From JAIVGV01 sp032229975 (GTDB taxonomy: Bacteria > Acidobacteriota > Blastocatellia > Pyrinomonadales > Pyrinomonadaceae), in the NCBI GenBank assembly GCA_032229975.1, contig JAVXVG010000021.1, forward strand, positions 100,421-164,420: a DNA stretch of 64,000 bases, read 5' to 3'. Below, in pieces: positions 1-8,652 of this stretch. How positions within the stretch are numbered: the stretch's first letter is position 1; every line of letters starts with the position of its first letter. The position numbers were made by a program, and so were the translations under genes. Under the pieces are notes generated by a model that was not told the DNA's origin, searched no databases, and worked only from the letters and a program-made list of their open reading frames with translations.

Positions 1-1573
1 AGGTGCGCCCGCGTTGGAGGATGAAGTAGGCGGGGCGTGGCGCGTCGTCGAGTTTGAACTGCGTGTCGGAGAGGACGCGCGAGTTGATGTCTGCGCGATT
101 GAACTGTTGCAGGTAGTAGCTCGTGACGCCGGGCGTCTCGTGAACGATGGTCGAGCCTTGCGGCGCGTTCTCCGCGACGAACTTGATCGCCTCGCGCAAG
201 CCGTCGTCATAGAACTCGTCGTGCGGGAAGAAGTGGCCCGCGCGACTGCTCGCGAGCGCGTTCGTGTAGAGCGCGTAGTGCGGCCGGCTCTTGAGCGCAG
301 CCCACGCAGGCAGTGCGATGAAGATGATGAGCACGACGGCATTCACGACGCGCGCGGGCGCAAGGAGACCTTCACCGCGTTTGAAGAGAGACGAAGCGCG
401 ACCGAGCAGTGCGGCCACGCCGACCGCCGCGAGCATATAGACGAAGGGCATCAACGAGAGCGTGTAGCGCAACCACTTCGCGCCCATGATGGAGTAAGGG
501 ATGATCCAGAGCAGGAACATCAAGAGCACGAAGAACGCTCCGGAAGCGCGCCAGCGTCGCACGCAAAGGGCGAAGCCCGCGAGCATCGCGGCGACGACGG
601 GCAGCGGCAACTTGATGGCGAGGAAGAGCAAGTAGAAGTAGAAGGGCGTGCCGAAGGGCGTCGATGAAACGTGGTTCGCGTAGAGCGTGTCGCCGAAGAG
701 GTAACCGTGGTGCGTTAAGAGTTGTTCGCTCGAATAGATGTTGATGTAGTGCCACGTCTGCGGCAAAAAGATCGAAGGATTGGCGACGAGGAACGCAATG
801 AGCGCGACGAGATAGAACGCGCCGGGCGTGTGACCCGCAGGCTCTCCCGGCCCGCGCCGCCTGAGCCGCGCGTAGTGGTGGTAGAGCATGTTCAAGCCGA
901 AGTAGTGCGGGAAATATTTCGACGCGAGCATCAAGCCAAACGAGACGCCGCTCCACGTGTAGAACCTATTTTTAAGTTTCGGCTCGAAGCCGCTCGTCTG
1001 CTTGGCGCGAATGTAAAAATAGAACGCGAAGAGCATGAAGAAAACAAGCAGCGTGTCTTCTTTGGCGATGCGGTTGTAAGTGATCGCATTGACACCGACG
1101 GCCCAGAACGCGGCGGCGAGAAGCGCGGTGCGACGGTCGAACAGAGAGTGCGTGAGCAGGAAGAGCGGGAGGATGGTGAGCGCGCCGAAGAGGACGTTGG
1201 GGAATCGCAGGGCCGCCTCGTCGCTCACGTCGAGCACGTCAAGCGTGTCGCCGGGCAGACTGCGCTCGTTCCACCAGTGTGCCGCGCCGACGGAGACGAG
1301 CATCATCGTCTTCATCAACATCGGATGCTCCGCGTTCGGCGTGATGTCGCCGCGCGCGTATGCGTCGATTGCCGCGAGCTTGTTGATCTCGTCCTCGGCG
1401 AAGCCGACCGCGCCGATCCCCGACACACGCAAGCCGAAGCCAAAGACGAAGAGGAGCGTGAGCGTTGCGACCGTCGCGCGATCAATCGCCCACGCGCGCC
1501 GCAACGTCATCGGCGCGACGACGCCGACCGCGACCTCGCCCCCTTCATTCACTAACCCGACGGAACTTTCCAA
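1..1573 (-). CDS. GT39/ArnT-like membrane glycosyltransferase, C-terminus cut by window edge
   Basis: An open frame runs from about 1573 off the left edge (over 510 codons, no stop). The conceptual protein has a short basic N-terminus, then many hydrophobic segments separated by polar loops. The first periplasmic loop carries GFAEDEINKLA, the acidic E-D-E motif typical of PMT/ArnT-type (GT39/GT83) transferases that move a sugar from a polyprenyl-phosphate donor to lipid or protein. A soluble C-terminal part begins near the edge. The TTG at 1573 is preceded by GGGAG at good spacing; a GTG at 1552 is the alternative. It starts just after the stop of the flippase-like gene (13 bp), so the two are probably co-transcribed and act together in envelope glycosylation. 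Acceptor unknown. The family call is from topology and motif only. Confidence 0.8.
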   Translation of the reverse strand, partial: MESSVGLVNEGGEVAVGVVAPMTLRRAWAIDRATVATLTLLFVFGFGLRVSGIGAVGFAEDEINKLAAIDAYARGDITPNAEHPMLMKTMMLVSVGAAHWWNERSLPGDTLDVLDVSDEAALRFPNVLFGALTILPLFLLTHSLFDRRTALLAAAFWAVGVNAITYNRIAKEDTLLVFFMLFAFYFYIRAKQTSGFEPKLKNRFYTWSGVSFGLMLASKYFPHYFGLNMLYHHYARLRRRGPGEPAGHTPGAFYLVALIAFLVANPSIFLPQTWHYINIYSSEQLLTHHGYLFGDTLYANHVSSTPFGTPFYFYLLFLAIKLPLPVVAAMLAGFALCVRRWRASGAFFVLLMFLLWIIPYSIMGAKWLRYTLSLMPFVYMLAAVGVAALLGRASSLFKRGEGLLAPARVVNAVVLIIFIALPAWAALKSRPHYALYTNALASSRAGHFFPHDEFYDDGLREAIKFVAENAPQGSTIVHETPGVTSYYLQQFNRADINSRVLSDTQFKLDDAPRPAYFILQRGRT

Positions 1574-1585
1574 ACCCTCGCTCCC

Positions 1586-2674
1586 TCACGCCTGATCGGT
1601 CACGGGTTGTTTGCGCCCGGCGGCAATGTCGCGCGCCGCATCTTGCGCCTCGCGCGCAGCGCCTTTCACGGTCAGTCCGCGCCGCACGAGCAGCGCGACG
1701 CCGACCGCCGTCCAGACGACGATGCGCGCCTTACGCACGATGGCGAGCGTGACGCCTGCGGTCGCTCCGAACTTGAACGCGTCTGTGAAACGCGCCGTGC
1801 CCATCTCATCGACGCCGACTCTCATCGGCACGAACTTGAAGACGACGTTGATGACGCGGTTGACCGACTCCAAGACGAACGCCGCGAGCCAAGAAGGCCG
1901 CGCGCCCGTGATGAAGTAGAGCGTTAGAAACACCTCGACGACGCCCGCGAGATGAAAGCACATCTCCAACAGTAGGATCGGCAGGAAGCGCGCGCCGTGT
2001 CGCCCGTAAAAACCATAGACGCGATCTTCCAACGCAGCGAACTTGGCAGTGTGTCTGCCTGCGAAGCCTCGACCGATGCCGCGCGCCGCGAAGAAGGCCA
2101 CCGCACCGCTCAAGAATTTCCAACGCCTGTGCACGACGACGTAAGCGCACAAGACGACGCAGACGATCCCGCCGAGCGTCGCGTAGCTCACTAACTTCAG
2201 TTTCGGCGGGAGCGGGAACGTCATAAGAACCGCCGCCATCCCCGCGAAGACGAAGAGTGCGACCGAGAGCATGTAAAAAAGGTTTTCGACCGCGAGGGCC
2301 GCCGCCGACGCCACGAGCGGCACGCGCTCGCGGGCCATCGCAGCCTTGGCCGGTTCGCTCACGACGATGCCGAGCGGCATCAGGTTGCCGAGCGCGTCGC
2401 CGACCAGATAGGCCGCGAGCGCGTCGTGCCACCGAAGCGCGTGCGTCGATTCAAAGCAGAGCGTCCACGTGAGCGCGCGCACCATCGGGCGAGAGGCAGA
2501 GACTAAGAGGATAACGAGGAAGCCCCAGCCGAGCGCGCGCATCTGCGTGAGGATCGGGCCCGCGCCGGCCTTCCAGACGAAGTAGGCGAAGAGCGCGAGA
2601 CCGAGCACAGAGAAGACGAGGCCCATCAGCCTGAAGCTGCGCGTCGTCCTTTGTCCGGTCGTAGCTTGAGCCAT
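1586..2674 (-). CDS. Lysylphosphatidylglycerol synthase TM region / UPF0104 flippase-like protein
   Basis: About 362 residues with at least eight predicted membrane segments and no soluble catalytic domain. The pattern (paired helices, conserved PLGIVVSEPAKAA loop, ESVNRVINVVFKFVPMRVG segment near residue 290) matches the membrane domain of MprF/AglD-like proteins, often annotated as flippase-like. These usually sit with glycosyltransferases and are thought to handle lipid-linked intermediates. Here the partner is the GT39-like gene directly downstream. I chose the ATG at 2674 because it precedes a hydrophilic leader and the first TM segment; a TTG at 2746 gives a longer, basic, less convincing N-terminus. 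No strong ribosome site is visible at either. Family assignment is fairly safe, substrate is not known. Confidence 0.82.
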   Translation of the reverse strand: MAQATTGQRTTRSFRLMGLVFSVLGLALFAYFVWKAGAGPILTQMRALGWGFLVILLVSASRPMVRALTWTLCFESTHALRWHDALAAYLVGDALGNLMPLGIVVSEPAKAAMARERVPLVASAAALAVENLFYMLSVALFVFAGMAAVLMTFPLPPKLKLVSYATLGGIVCVVLCAYVVVHRRWKFLSGAVAFFAARGIGRGFAGRHTAKFAALEDRVYGFYGRHGARFLPILLLEMCFHLAGVVEVFLTLYFITGARPSWLAAFVLESVNRVINVVFKFVPMRVGVDEMGTARFTDAFKFGATAGVTLAIVRKARIVVWTAVGVALLVRRGLTVKGAAREAQDAARDIAAGRKQPVTDQA

Positions 2675-3114
2675 GTTGCGAACTCGCGAAAGAGCGATCA
2701 CACGTCTTCGATCAAATTTTGCGGTGCGATGAAACCTTGCCAGCAAGATACGTCATTCCCACATCCATCTCAACCACACCGGCGGCGCACGCGACGCGCG
2801 CTTCAAGATGTTCGTAGCAATCAACGCTCCACAGGCACGGCCGGACTATCGCGTCGCAAAACTTCGACCAAGCATTACGCTCGACGCGGCCATCGCGCCG
2901 CAAAATTACGACACATGACTAAAAGTCTAGAGTCTGAAGTCTGGAGTCCGCAGTTAAAAACTTTTCCGACGATTTGACTCTCAGACTCACGCCTCTGGAC
3001 TCCAGACTTTGCCTTGTCGCGGGTTGACCGCGAGCGCATCCGTGAGCGATGCTAACGCGTACACGCTAACGACCCTGCAAACTTAAAATTTATTCGCGAA
3101 GGACGCTTCCATTA
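2675..3114. other. Divergent intergenic region with an inverted heptamer repeat
   Basis: Lies between two divergently transcribed genes. It holds the inverted AGTCTRR repeat (2924-3008) and, nearer the acyl-CoA dehydrogenase, a TTGACC hexamer at 3024-3029 without a clear -10 partner. A short frame across 2651-2977 has no homology I recognise and strongly biased composition, so I do not call it. The dehydrogenase start has a weak GAAGGA ribosome site 12 bp upstream. Confidence 0.6.
2924..3008. repeat. Inverted heptamer repeat, AGTCTRR class
   Basis: The left arm is a run of AGTCTAG-AGTCTGA-AGTCTGG-AGTCC units (2924-2949). The right arm is its mirror (2976-3008). The core AGTCTGGAGTCC (2938-2949) pairs perfectly with 2997-3008 over a 47-nt spacer. 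The same core recurs at 25974-26021. It could fold as a hairpin, but lacks a T-tract, so it is not an obvious terminator. Confidence 0.8.
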
Positions 3115-4296
3115 ATGAGCAAAGCAGCGACCGAAATGCTGAGCGGCACACCGCTCACGACCTACTCGGAAGACGAGCGAATGTTTCGCTCTTCGGTGCG
3201 CGAGTTTGCCGAGGGCGAGCTGCGCCCGCGCGTCGAGCGGATGGATGAAGAGGCGAAGATGGACAAGGACGTGCTCCGTCAACTCTTCGAGCTTGGCTTG
3301 ATGGGCGTCGAGACGCCGGAAGAGTACGGCGGCGCGGGCGCGTCGTTCTTCACGGCCATCATCGGTGTCGAAGAGTTGTCGCGCGTCGATCCTTCGGTCG
3401 GAGTTTTGATGGACGTGCAGAACACGCTCGTCAACAACGCGCTCATACGCTGGGGCAACGTCGAGCAGAAGAAGAAATATCTCACGCGCCTCGCCGAGAA
3501 CACTGTGGGCGCATACGCCTTGAGCGAGGCCGGATCGGGATCGGATGCTTTCGCGATGCGGACGACGGCCGTGGACGCGGGCGATCACTTTGTCATCAAC
3601 GGCCAGAAGCTCTGGATCACGAACGGCATCGAGGCGGAGATTTTCGTCGTCTTCGCGAACGCGAAACCGGAAGAGGGTTACAAAGGCATCACCGCCTTCG
3701 TCGTCGAGAAAAGTTTTGAAGGATTCTCCGTCGGCAAGAAAGAGAACAAGCTCGGCATCCGCGCCTCTTCGACGACGGAAATTATTTTCGACAACTGCCG
3801 CGTGCCGAAAGAGAACCTGCTCGGCGAGTTCGGCAAGGGCTACAAGGTCTCGATTGAAACTTTGAACGAGGGACGCATCGGCATCGGCGCGCAGATGATC
3901 GGTCTCGCGCGCGGCGCACTCGAAGCCGCGCTTGCCTACACGTCGGAGCGCGAGCAGTTCGGTAAACCGATCAACAGTTTTCAGGGCGTGCAGTTTCAAC
4001 TCGCAGAGATGGCTACCGAACTCGAAGCCGCGCGCCTCATGGTCTATAACGCCGCGCGCATGAAGGACGCGGGGCTGCCATTCGTCAAAGAAGCGGCGAT
4101 GGCGAAGCTCTACTCGTCGCGCGTCGCGGAGAAAGTTTCGTCGAAAGCCATTGAGATGTACGGCGGCTATGGCTTCGTCAAAGATTATCCGGTCGAGAAA
4201 TTCTGGCGCGACTCGAAGATCGGCGCGATCTACGAGGGCACTTCAAATATGCAACTGCAAACCATCGCCAAGCTCATCATGAAAGGTAAGGCGTGA
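3115..4296 (+). CDS. Short/branched-chain acyl-CoA dehydrogenase
   Basis: A 393-residue protein of normal length for the family. It has the N-terminal helical domain, the flavin-contact strand YALSEAGSGSDA (res 134-145), WITNG (167-171), the CREQFGKP-like segment (TSEREQFGKP, 276-285), and the catalytic base Glu374 in AIYEGTSNMQ. The position of the glutamate in YEGTS is that of MCAD/SCAD/SBCAD rather than isovaleryl-CoA dehydrogenase. It oxidises a saturated acyl-CoA to the 2-enoyl-CoA, passing electrons through FAD to ETF. The gene two steps downstream encodes the branched-chain 2-oxoacid dehydrogenase E1, which makes branched acyl-CoAs, so 2-methylbutyryl- or isobutyryl-CoA are likely substrates (inference). 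Its stop codon lies in the left arm of an inverted heptamer repeat. Confidence 0.93.
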   Translation: MSKAATEMLSGTPLTTYSEDERMFRSSVREFAEGELRPRVERMDEEAKMDKDVLRQLFELGLMGVETPEEYGGAGASFFTAIIGVEELSRVDPSVGVLMDVQNTLVNNALIRWGNVEQKKKYLTRLAENTVGAYALSEAGSGSDAFAMRTTAVDAGDHFVINGQKLWITNGIEAEIFVVFANAKPEEGYKGITAFVVEKSFEGFSVGKKENKLGIRASSTTEIIFDNCRVPKENLLGEFGKGYKVSIETLNEGRIGIGAQMIGLARGALEAALAYTSEREQFGKPINSFQGVQFQLAEMATELEAARLMVYNAARMKDAGLPFVKEAAMAKLYSSRVAEKVSSKAIEMYGGYGFVKDYPVEKFWRDSKIGAIYEGTSNMQLQTIAKLIMKGKA

Positions 4297-4372
4297 ATCG
4301 TAAATCGTGAATGGTCAGGGCCGCCGCGTGGTGGCTATGACGATTCACGATTCACCATTCACCATTCACGAT
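4293..4372. repeat. Inverted heptamer repeat, AATCGTG/CGATTCA class
   Basis: Left arm 4293-4316 is TGAATCG-TAAATCG-TGAATGG-TC. Right arm 4339-4372 is CGATTCA-CGATTCA-CCATTCA-CCATTCA-CGAT. Units are exactly 7 nt. The left arm overlaps the stop of the acyl-CoA dehydrogenase; the right arm ends 2 nt before the start codon of the TPR gene, so that start has no ribosome site other than the repeat. Confidence 0.85.
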
Positions 4373-4374
4373 CT

Positions 4375-4692
4375 ATGTCTTCGCGCATTGAAGCATTCGA
4401 GCAGATGCTCGCAAGCGATCCCGACAACGCGATGGTGCTGTTCGGGCTGGCGAAGGAGTATGAGAAGGCCGGACGCGATGAGGACGTGATCGTCGCGCTC
4501 TCGAAGTACCTGCGCCTGAGCAACGATGAGGGCAACGCCTACGGGATGCTCGCGCGCGCCTACGAGCGCACGGGCAAGCGCGAAGAGGCGAAGGCGACCT
4601 ACGAGCGAGGGATCGGTGCGGCGACCGCGCACGGCCACCCTTCGATGGCGGAAGACTACCGTATGACTTTGGAGACGGAGTTCGGAGAGTAA
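4375..4692 (+). CDS. Small tetratricopeptide-repeat protein
   Basis: A 105-residue soluble protein made almost wholly of TPR-type helical pairs (about res 7-80): MVLFGLAKEYEKAGRDED, then a second unit with AYGMLARAYERTGKREE. No signal peptide or catalytic motif. TPR proteins act as protein-binding scaffolds; the partner is not evident. It lies between the acyl-CoA dehydrogenase and the BCKDH E1 gene, 21 bp ahead of the latter, so it is probably in the same transcript. It might help assemble the oxoacid dehydrogenase complex, but nothing in the sequence shows this. Confidence 0.82.
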   Translation: MSSRIEAFEQMLASDPDNAMVLFGLAKEYEKAGRDEDVIVALSKYLRLSNDEGNAYGMLARAYERTGKREEAKATYERGIGAATAHGHPSMAEDYRMTLETEFGE

Positions 4693-4713
4693 ATTTTAAG
4701 TCGAGGATTTAAG

Positions 4714-6834
4714 ATGATGGCGACTGAGTTGAAGGCGCGCGAGTATCGCGGATTGAGTGCGGACGAGATGATCTCGATCTACCGCACGATGTATCTGTCG
4801 CGGCGCGTGGATGACAAGGAGATTCTGCTCAAGGGGCAGAACAAAATCTTCTTCCAGATTTCCGGCGCGGGACACGAGGCGGTGCTCGTCGCGGCGGGCA
4901 TGGCTCTCAAACCGTCTTACGATTGGTTCTACCCTTACTACCGCGACCGCGCTCTATGTCTACAACTCGGCATGACCGCACTCGAACAACTACTCTCGGC
5001 GGTGGGCGCGGAAGCAGACCCGAACTCGCACGGTCGGCAGATGCCTTCGCACTGGGGCCATAAGAAACTGAACATCGTCTCGCAGTCGTCGCCCACAGGC
5101 ACGCAGTTCATCCAGTCGGTCGGCTGCGCCGAAGCTAGCTATCGCGCATCGCTCGTCGAAGAGTTGAAGGATAAGGTCGAAGGGTTCAAAGGCGACGAGG
5201 TCGTTTACTGCTCGGCGGGCGACGGCACGACGAGCGAGGGCGAGTTCTGGGAGGCCCTGAACACGGCGTCGAACTTGAAACTGCCTGTGCTCTTTCTCAT
5301 CGAAGACAACGGCTACGCGATCAGCGTCCCCGTCGAAGTGCAGACGGCGGGCGGCGACATCTCAAGGCTCGTCGCGGGCTTCCCCGATCTCTTCATACAG
5401 AAGTGCGACGGGACTGACCCAATCGAGTCGCTTGAGACGATCAAGCGCGCCGTCGATTACTGTCGCGCGCGAAAGGGGCCCGCGCTCGTCCACGCGAAAG
5501 TGATCCGGCCCTATTCGCATTCGCTCTCCGACGACGAGAAACTTTATCGTCCCGACGAGGAGCGCACGTCCGACGCCGAGCGCGATCCCGTCAAACGCTT
5601 TGGCGCATTGCTCGTGAAGGAAGGCTTCGCGACGCAGGAGGAGTTGCAGAAGTTAAAAGATGGAATCGATGCCGAGGTGAACCGCGCGGCTGACGAGGCG
5701 TTAGCCAGCCCGCAGCCCGCGAAGGAGACCGCCGAGCAGTTCGTCTATTCGACGGAAATTGACCCGACCTCGAAGGAGTTCGACACGGAAGAGGGCGTTG
5801 AAGTTTCCGGCAACGCGGGCACGATGGTCGATAACATCAATCGCTGTCTGCACGAGGAGATGGCCCGCGACCCTTCAATCATCGTCTTCGGCGAAGACGT
5901 GGCGGACGTGTCGCGCGAAGAGTATCTCGACAAGGTGAAGGGCAAGGGCGGCGTCTTCAAAGTCACCGCGAATCTACAACGCAAGTTCGGCTCGGCGCGC
6001 GTCTTCAACTCGCCACTTGCGGAAGCGAACATCGTCGGTCGCGCGATAGGCATGGCGACGCGCGGCTTGAAGCCCGTCGTCGAGATACAGTTCTTCGACT
6101 ACATCTGGCCCGCCTATCACCAGATCAGAAACGAGCTGGCCCTGATGCGCTGGCGCTCAGGCAACGATTGGAAATGCCCCATCGTGATGCGCGTGCCCGT
6201 CGGTGGCTATTTGAAGGGCGGCGCGATCTATCACTCACAATCGGGCGATACGCTCTTCACGCACATTCCGGGCCTTCGCGTCGTCTATCCATCGAACGCG
6301 CTCGACGCGAACGGTCTGCTTCGCACGTCGATACGCTGCGACGATCCCGTTCTGTTTCTCGAACACAAGCATCTCTATCGACAGGCTTACAACAAGTCGC
6401 AGTACCCGCCTGATGGTTTCCTGATCCCGTTTGGCAAAGCGAAGACCGTGCGCGAAGGGACTGACTTGACGATCATCACCTTCGGCGCGCTCGTCCAACG
6501 CTCCCTCGTCGCCGCCAAGCAAGCCGAGCAACAGGGCATCAACGCCGAAGTGATCGACCTACGCACGCTCGCGCCCTACGACTTCGACGCCGTTGCGCGC
6601 AGCGTGAAGAAGACCAACAAGCTCTTGGTCGTTCACGAGGACACGAAGTCTTTCGGCTTCGGCGCAGAGATCGGCGCGCGCGTGGCTGACGAACTGTTCG
6701 AGTACCTCGACGCGCCCGTCCGCCGCGTCTGTGCCCTCGACACCTTCGTCGCCTACGCGCCGCAACTCGAAGACGCCATCCTCCCGCAATCGGAAGACGT
6801 GCTGCGCGCCATCACGGAACTCTACAGTTACTAG
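4714..6834 (+). CDS. Fused E1 alpha/beta of branched-chain 2-oxoacid dehydrogenase (or PDH-like)
   Basis: The 706-residue chain joins the two E1 subunits that are separate in most bacteria. Residues 12-360 are the alpha part, with the thiamine diphosphate motif GDG (169-171) ending at Asn199 in EDNGYAIS. Residues 370-706 are the beta part, with IIVFGEDVA and the C-terminal transketolase domain. The enzyme decarboxylates a branched 2-oxo acid and transfers the acyl group to lipoyl-E2. The fusion, phosphorylation-loop-like SHS region (HSLSDD), and the neighbouring short/branched-chain acyl-CoA dehydrogenase favour branched-chain amino acid catabolism over pyruvate oxidation. No E2 or E3 gene lies in this window. 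Two ATGs start the frame (4714, 4717). A strong hairpin follows the stop. Confidence 0.92.
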   Translation: MMATELKAREYRGLSADEMISIYRTMYLSRRVDDKEILLKGQNKIFFQISGAGHEAVLVAAGMALKPSYDWFYPYYRDRALCLQLGMTALEQLLSAVGAEADPNSHGRQMPSHWGHKKLNIVSQSSPTGTQFIQSVGCAEASYRASLVEELKDKVEGFKGDEVVYCSAGDGTTSEGEFWEALNTASNLKLPVLFLIEDNGYAISVPVEVQTAGGDISRLVAGFPDLFIQKCDGTDPIESLETIKRAVDYCRARKGPALVHAKVIRPYSHSLSDDEKLYRPDEERTSDAERDPVKRFGALLVKEGFATQEELQKLKDGIDAEVNRAADEALASPQPAKETAEQFVYSTEIDPTSKEFDTEEGVEVSGNAGTMVDNINRCLHEEMARDPSIIVFGEDVADVSREEYLDKVKGKGGVFKVTANLQRKFGSARVFNSPLAEANIVGRAIGMATRGLKPVVEIQFFDYIWPAYHQIRNELALMRWRSGNDWKCPIVMRVPVGGYLKGGAIYHSQSGDTLFTHIPGLRVVYPSNALDANGLLRTSIRCDDPVLFLEHKHLYRQAYNKSQYPPDGFLIPFGKAKTVREGTDLTIITFGALVQRSLVAAKQAEQQGINAEVIDLRTLAPYDFDAVARSVKKTNKLLVVHEDTKSFGFGAEIGARVADELFEYLDAPVRRVCALDTFVAYAPQLEDAILPQSEDVLRAITELYSY

Positions 6835-6852
6835 CAGCACGACCGATCACTA

Positions 6853-6895
6853 ACGAAAGACGGCGACCGCACATCACGGTCGCCGTCTCTTCGTT
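6853..6895 (+). terminator. Terminator after E1 gene
   Basis: GACGGCGACCG (6859-6869) pairs perfectly with CGGTCGCCGTC (6877-6887) over a 7-nt loop, extended outward by ACGAA/TTCGT, followed by TCTTCGTT. It starts 19 bp after the E1 stop. Confidence 0.7.
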
Positions 6896-6992
6896 ATGCG
6901 GCGATCTATTCTCTATGACAGTCTCGCCGACGCAAATGAGTTTCGAGTACGTCTTGGGTTCTCGCCGCGCGGTGGATTAAACTGCGCGCGCC

Positions 6993-7535
6993 ATGCCTTC
7001 CTATTGTGAGTTTGCCGCGACCGATGCGTTGCACAAGCCGTATCATGATCTCGAATACGGTTTTCCTCTAAGTGATGACTCGGCCCTGTTCGAGAGGTTC
7101 GTGCTTGAGATCAATCAGGCGGGCCTCTCTTGGGCGACAGTCTTGCGGAAGCGTCCCGACTTTCGACGCGCTTATAGTGGATTCGATATCGACACGGTCG
7201 CAGCTTTCGACGAAGCGGAGAGGAGCAGGCTACTGAGTGATGCTGGCATCATACGCAACCGTCTGAAGGTCGACGCCGCGATTGAGAACGCGCGTCGCCT
7301 AGTGAAGTTGCGCGAGGAGTTTGGTTCGTTCGCGGCGTGGTTGAATCGACACCACCCGCGAGCTAAAGATGAGTGGGTCGCGTTGTTCAAGCAGACGTTC
7401 TTGTTCACGGGCGGAGAGATCGTGGGCGAGTTGTTGATGAGCACGGGCTATCTGCCGGGGGCGCACGCGCGGAGTTGCCCCGTCTATGAAAGGGTCATCG
7501 CTTCCAACCCGCCGTGGATGACTGATAGAGGTTGA
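6993..7535 (+). CDS. tag: DNA-3-methyladenine glycosylase I
   Basis: A 180-residue helix-hairpin-helix glycosylase, the usual length. It removes 3-methyladenine from alkylated DNA. Diagnostic pieces: Cys5 and His18 of the zinc knot (YCEF...YHDLEYGFP), the LEINQAGLSWATVL helix carrying the conserved Glu and Gln, and the C-terminal His/Cys zinc ligands in GAHARSCPVY. In the E. coli enzyme the start reads RCxW and HDNEWG; here Trp is replaced by Phe and Tyr, an aromatic change. It appears monocistronic: a terminator lies upstream and dapF starts 70 bp downstream in the same direction. Confidence 0.93.
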   Translation: MPSYCEFAATDALHKPYHDLEYGFPLSDDSALFERFVLEINQAGLSWATVLRKRPDFRRAYSGFDIDTVAAFDEAERSRLLSDAGIIRNRLKVDAAIENARRLVKLREEFGSFAAWLNRHHPRAKDEWVALFKQTFLFTGGEIVGELLMSTGYLPGAHARSCPVYERVIASNPPWMTDRG

Positions 7536-7605
7536 TGGCCCCGACTTCAAATCTCCATCGACCGCGCTTTGAGACACGCGCGACCTTATCAACTAAGCGA
7601 CACGC

Positions 7606-8496
7606 ATGAAGTTCATCAAGTTTCATGGCTACGGGAACGACTATCTCATCGTTGATGCGGACGAGCTGCGCGGCACGTCTCCGCTCGCCGAGTTCGCGCG
7701 CCGCGCGTGCGACCGTCATTTCGGTGCGGGGGCGGATGGCGTCGCCGTCGTCGAACGCATGACGAACGGAGTTGATGAACGTGCAACGGCAGATTTTCGC
7801 GTGCGTATCTTCAACCCGGACGGGAGCGAGGCGGCGATGTCGGGCAACGGCACGCGCTGCGCGGCGTCGGCCCTCTTTTACGAGGGCGTCTGGTCGCGTG
7901 AAGAGTTGCGGCTCTCGACGCGCGCAGGGATAAAAGTCTATCGGCTGCTCGCGGGGGATCACGTGCGCGGCCGCTTCCGCTTCGCGGCGGAGATCGGGCG
8001 ACCGAAGTTCGAGAGCGCATCTGTGCCGATCAAAACGGACGAGCCTCTGATGCGAGTTATAGATCACCCGCTCGAAGTCGCGCCGGGTGAGACGGTGCGC
8101 GTGACGGCTTTGGAGATGTGCAATCCGAACTGCTGTCTCTTCGTCCCGGACTTCGAGCGCGTGGACTGGCGCAGGCTCGGTCGTTTGATCGAATCGCACG
8201 CGCGGTTTCCAGAGCGCACGAACGTCGAGTTCGTCCGCGTCGTCTCGCGCGAACGCATCGAGGTGCGTATCTGGGAGCGCGGCGTGGGCGAGACGCTTTC
8301 ATCTGGGACGGGCGCATCGGCGGCGGCGGTCGCAGCCTGCGTGAACGGGTTAACTGATCGACACGTCGCGGTCGAGACTCCGGGCGGCGGGCTCGAAGTC
8401 GAGTGGCGCGAGCGCGACGGAGAAGTCGTGCTGACGGGCGAGGCTGAGGTCGTCTATCGCGGCGAGTGGCTGAGAGAAAGTATGAATGATGAATGA
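7606..8496 (+). CDS. dapF: Diaminopimelate epimerase homologue with Ser in place of both catalytic Cys
   Basis: The 296-residue chain has the two pseudo-symmetric halves of DapF, with FHGYGNDYLIVD at the start, NPDGSEA before the first active-site loop, NVEFV and WERGVGET before the second. DapF interconverts LL- and meso-diaminopimelate for lysine and peptidoglycan using a cysteine thiolate/thiol pair. Here the first loop reads MSGNGTRC (Ser79) and the second SSGTGAS (Ser233), where the family has C-G-N-G and C-G-T-G. The codons are TCG and TCT, not damaged ones. The GNPH motif is also changed, to CNPNC. The reading frame is intact and otherwise well conserved, so the gene is expressed and used, but its chemistry or substrate may differ. 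The last residues (ESMNDE) come from an inverted heptamer repeat overlapping the 3' end. Confidence 0.85.
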   Translation: MKFIKFHGYGNDYLIVDADELRGTSPLAEFARRACDRHFGAGADGVAVVERMTNGVDERATADFRVRIFNPDGSEAAMSGNGTRCAASALFYEGVWSREELRLSTRAGIKVYRLLAGDHVRGRFRFAAEIGRPKFESASVPIKTDEPLMRVIDHPLEVAPGETVRVTALEMCNPNCCLFVPDFERVDWRRLGRLIESHARFPERTNVEFVRVVSRERIEVRIWERGVGETLSSGTGASAAAVAACVNGLTDRHVAVETPGGGLEVEWRERDGEVVLTGEAEVVYRGEWLRESMNDE

Positions 8497-8559
8497 TGAA
8501 CGATGAAGTAAAAGCGACCGTCGAGACAGCCGCACGCTCATCATTCATCGTTCATACTT
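8479..8559. repeat. Inverted heptamer repeat, GAACGAT/GATGAAT class
   Basis: Left arm 8479-8510 consists of ATGAATG-ATGAATG-ATGAACG-ATGAAGT units, with the stop codon of the DapF homologue inside it. Right arm 8538-8559 is its complement (TCATCATTCATCGTTCATACTT). Spacer 27 nt. Confidence 0.85.
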
Positions 8560-8613
8560 TTGACTGGCTCTTGGCTGGACTCACGTTGCTTTCCGTGTTA
8601 ACTTTCTGACCGT

Positions 8614-8652
8614 GGCAAGCGGGTCAAAAACGCTTGCCTCTTTCTTTTGTTT
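8614..8652 (+). terminator. Rho-independent terminator after dapF
   Basis: GGCAAGCG (8614-8621) and CGCTTGCC (8631-8638) form an 8-bp perfect stem with a 9-nt loop, followed by TCTTTCTTTTGTTT. A textbook intrinsic terminator on the plus strand. Confidence 0.85.

Noticed and set aside
2651..2977. 108-codon frame in the divergent gap
   Set aside because: Overlaps the start of the flippase-like gene and the inverted repeat; no ribosome site and no recognisable domain.
3112..3999. Long open frame opposite the acyl-CoA dehydrogenase gene
   Set aside because: Antisense frames are common in high-G+C genes; the dehydrogenase on the other strand has all family motifs.
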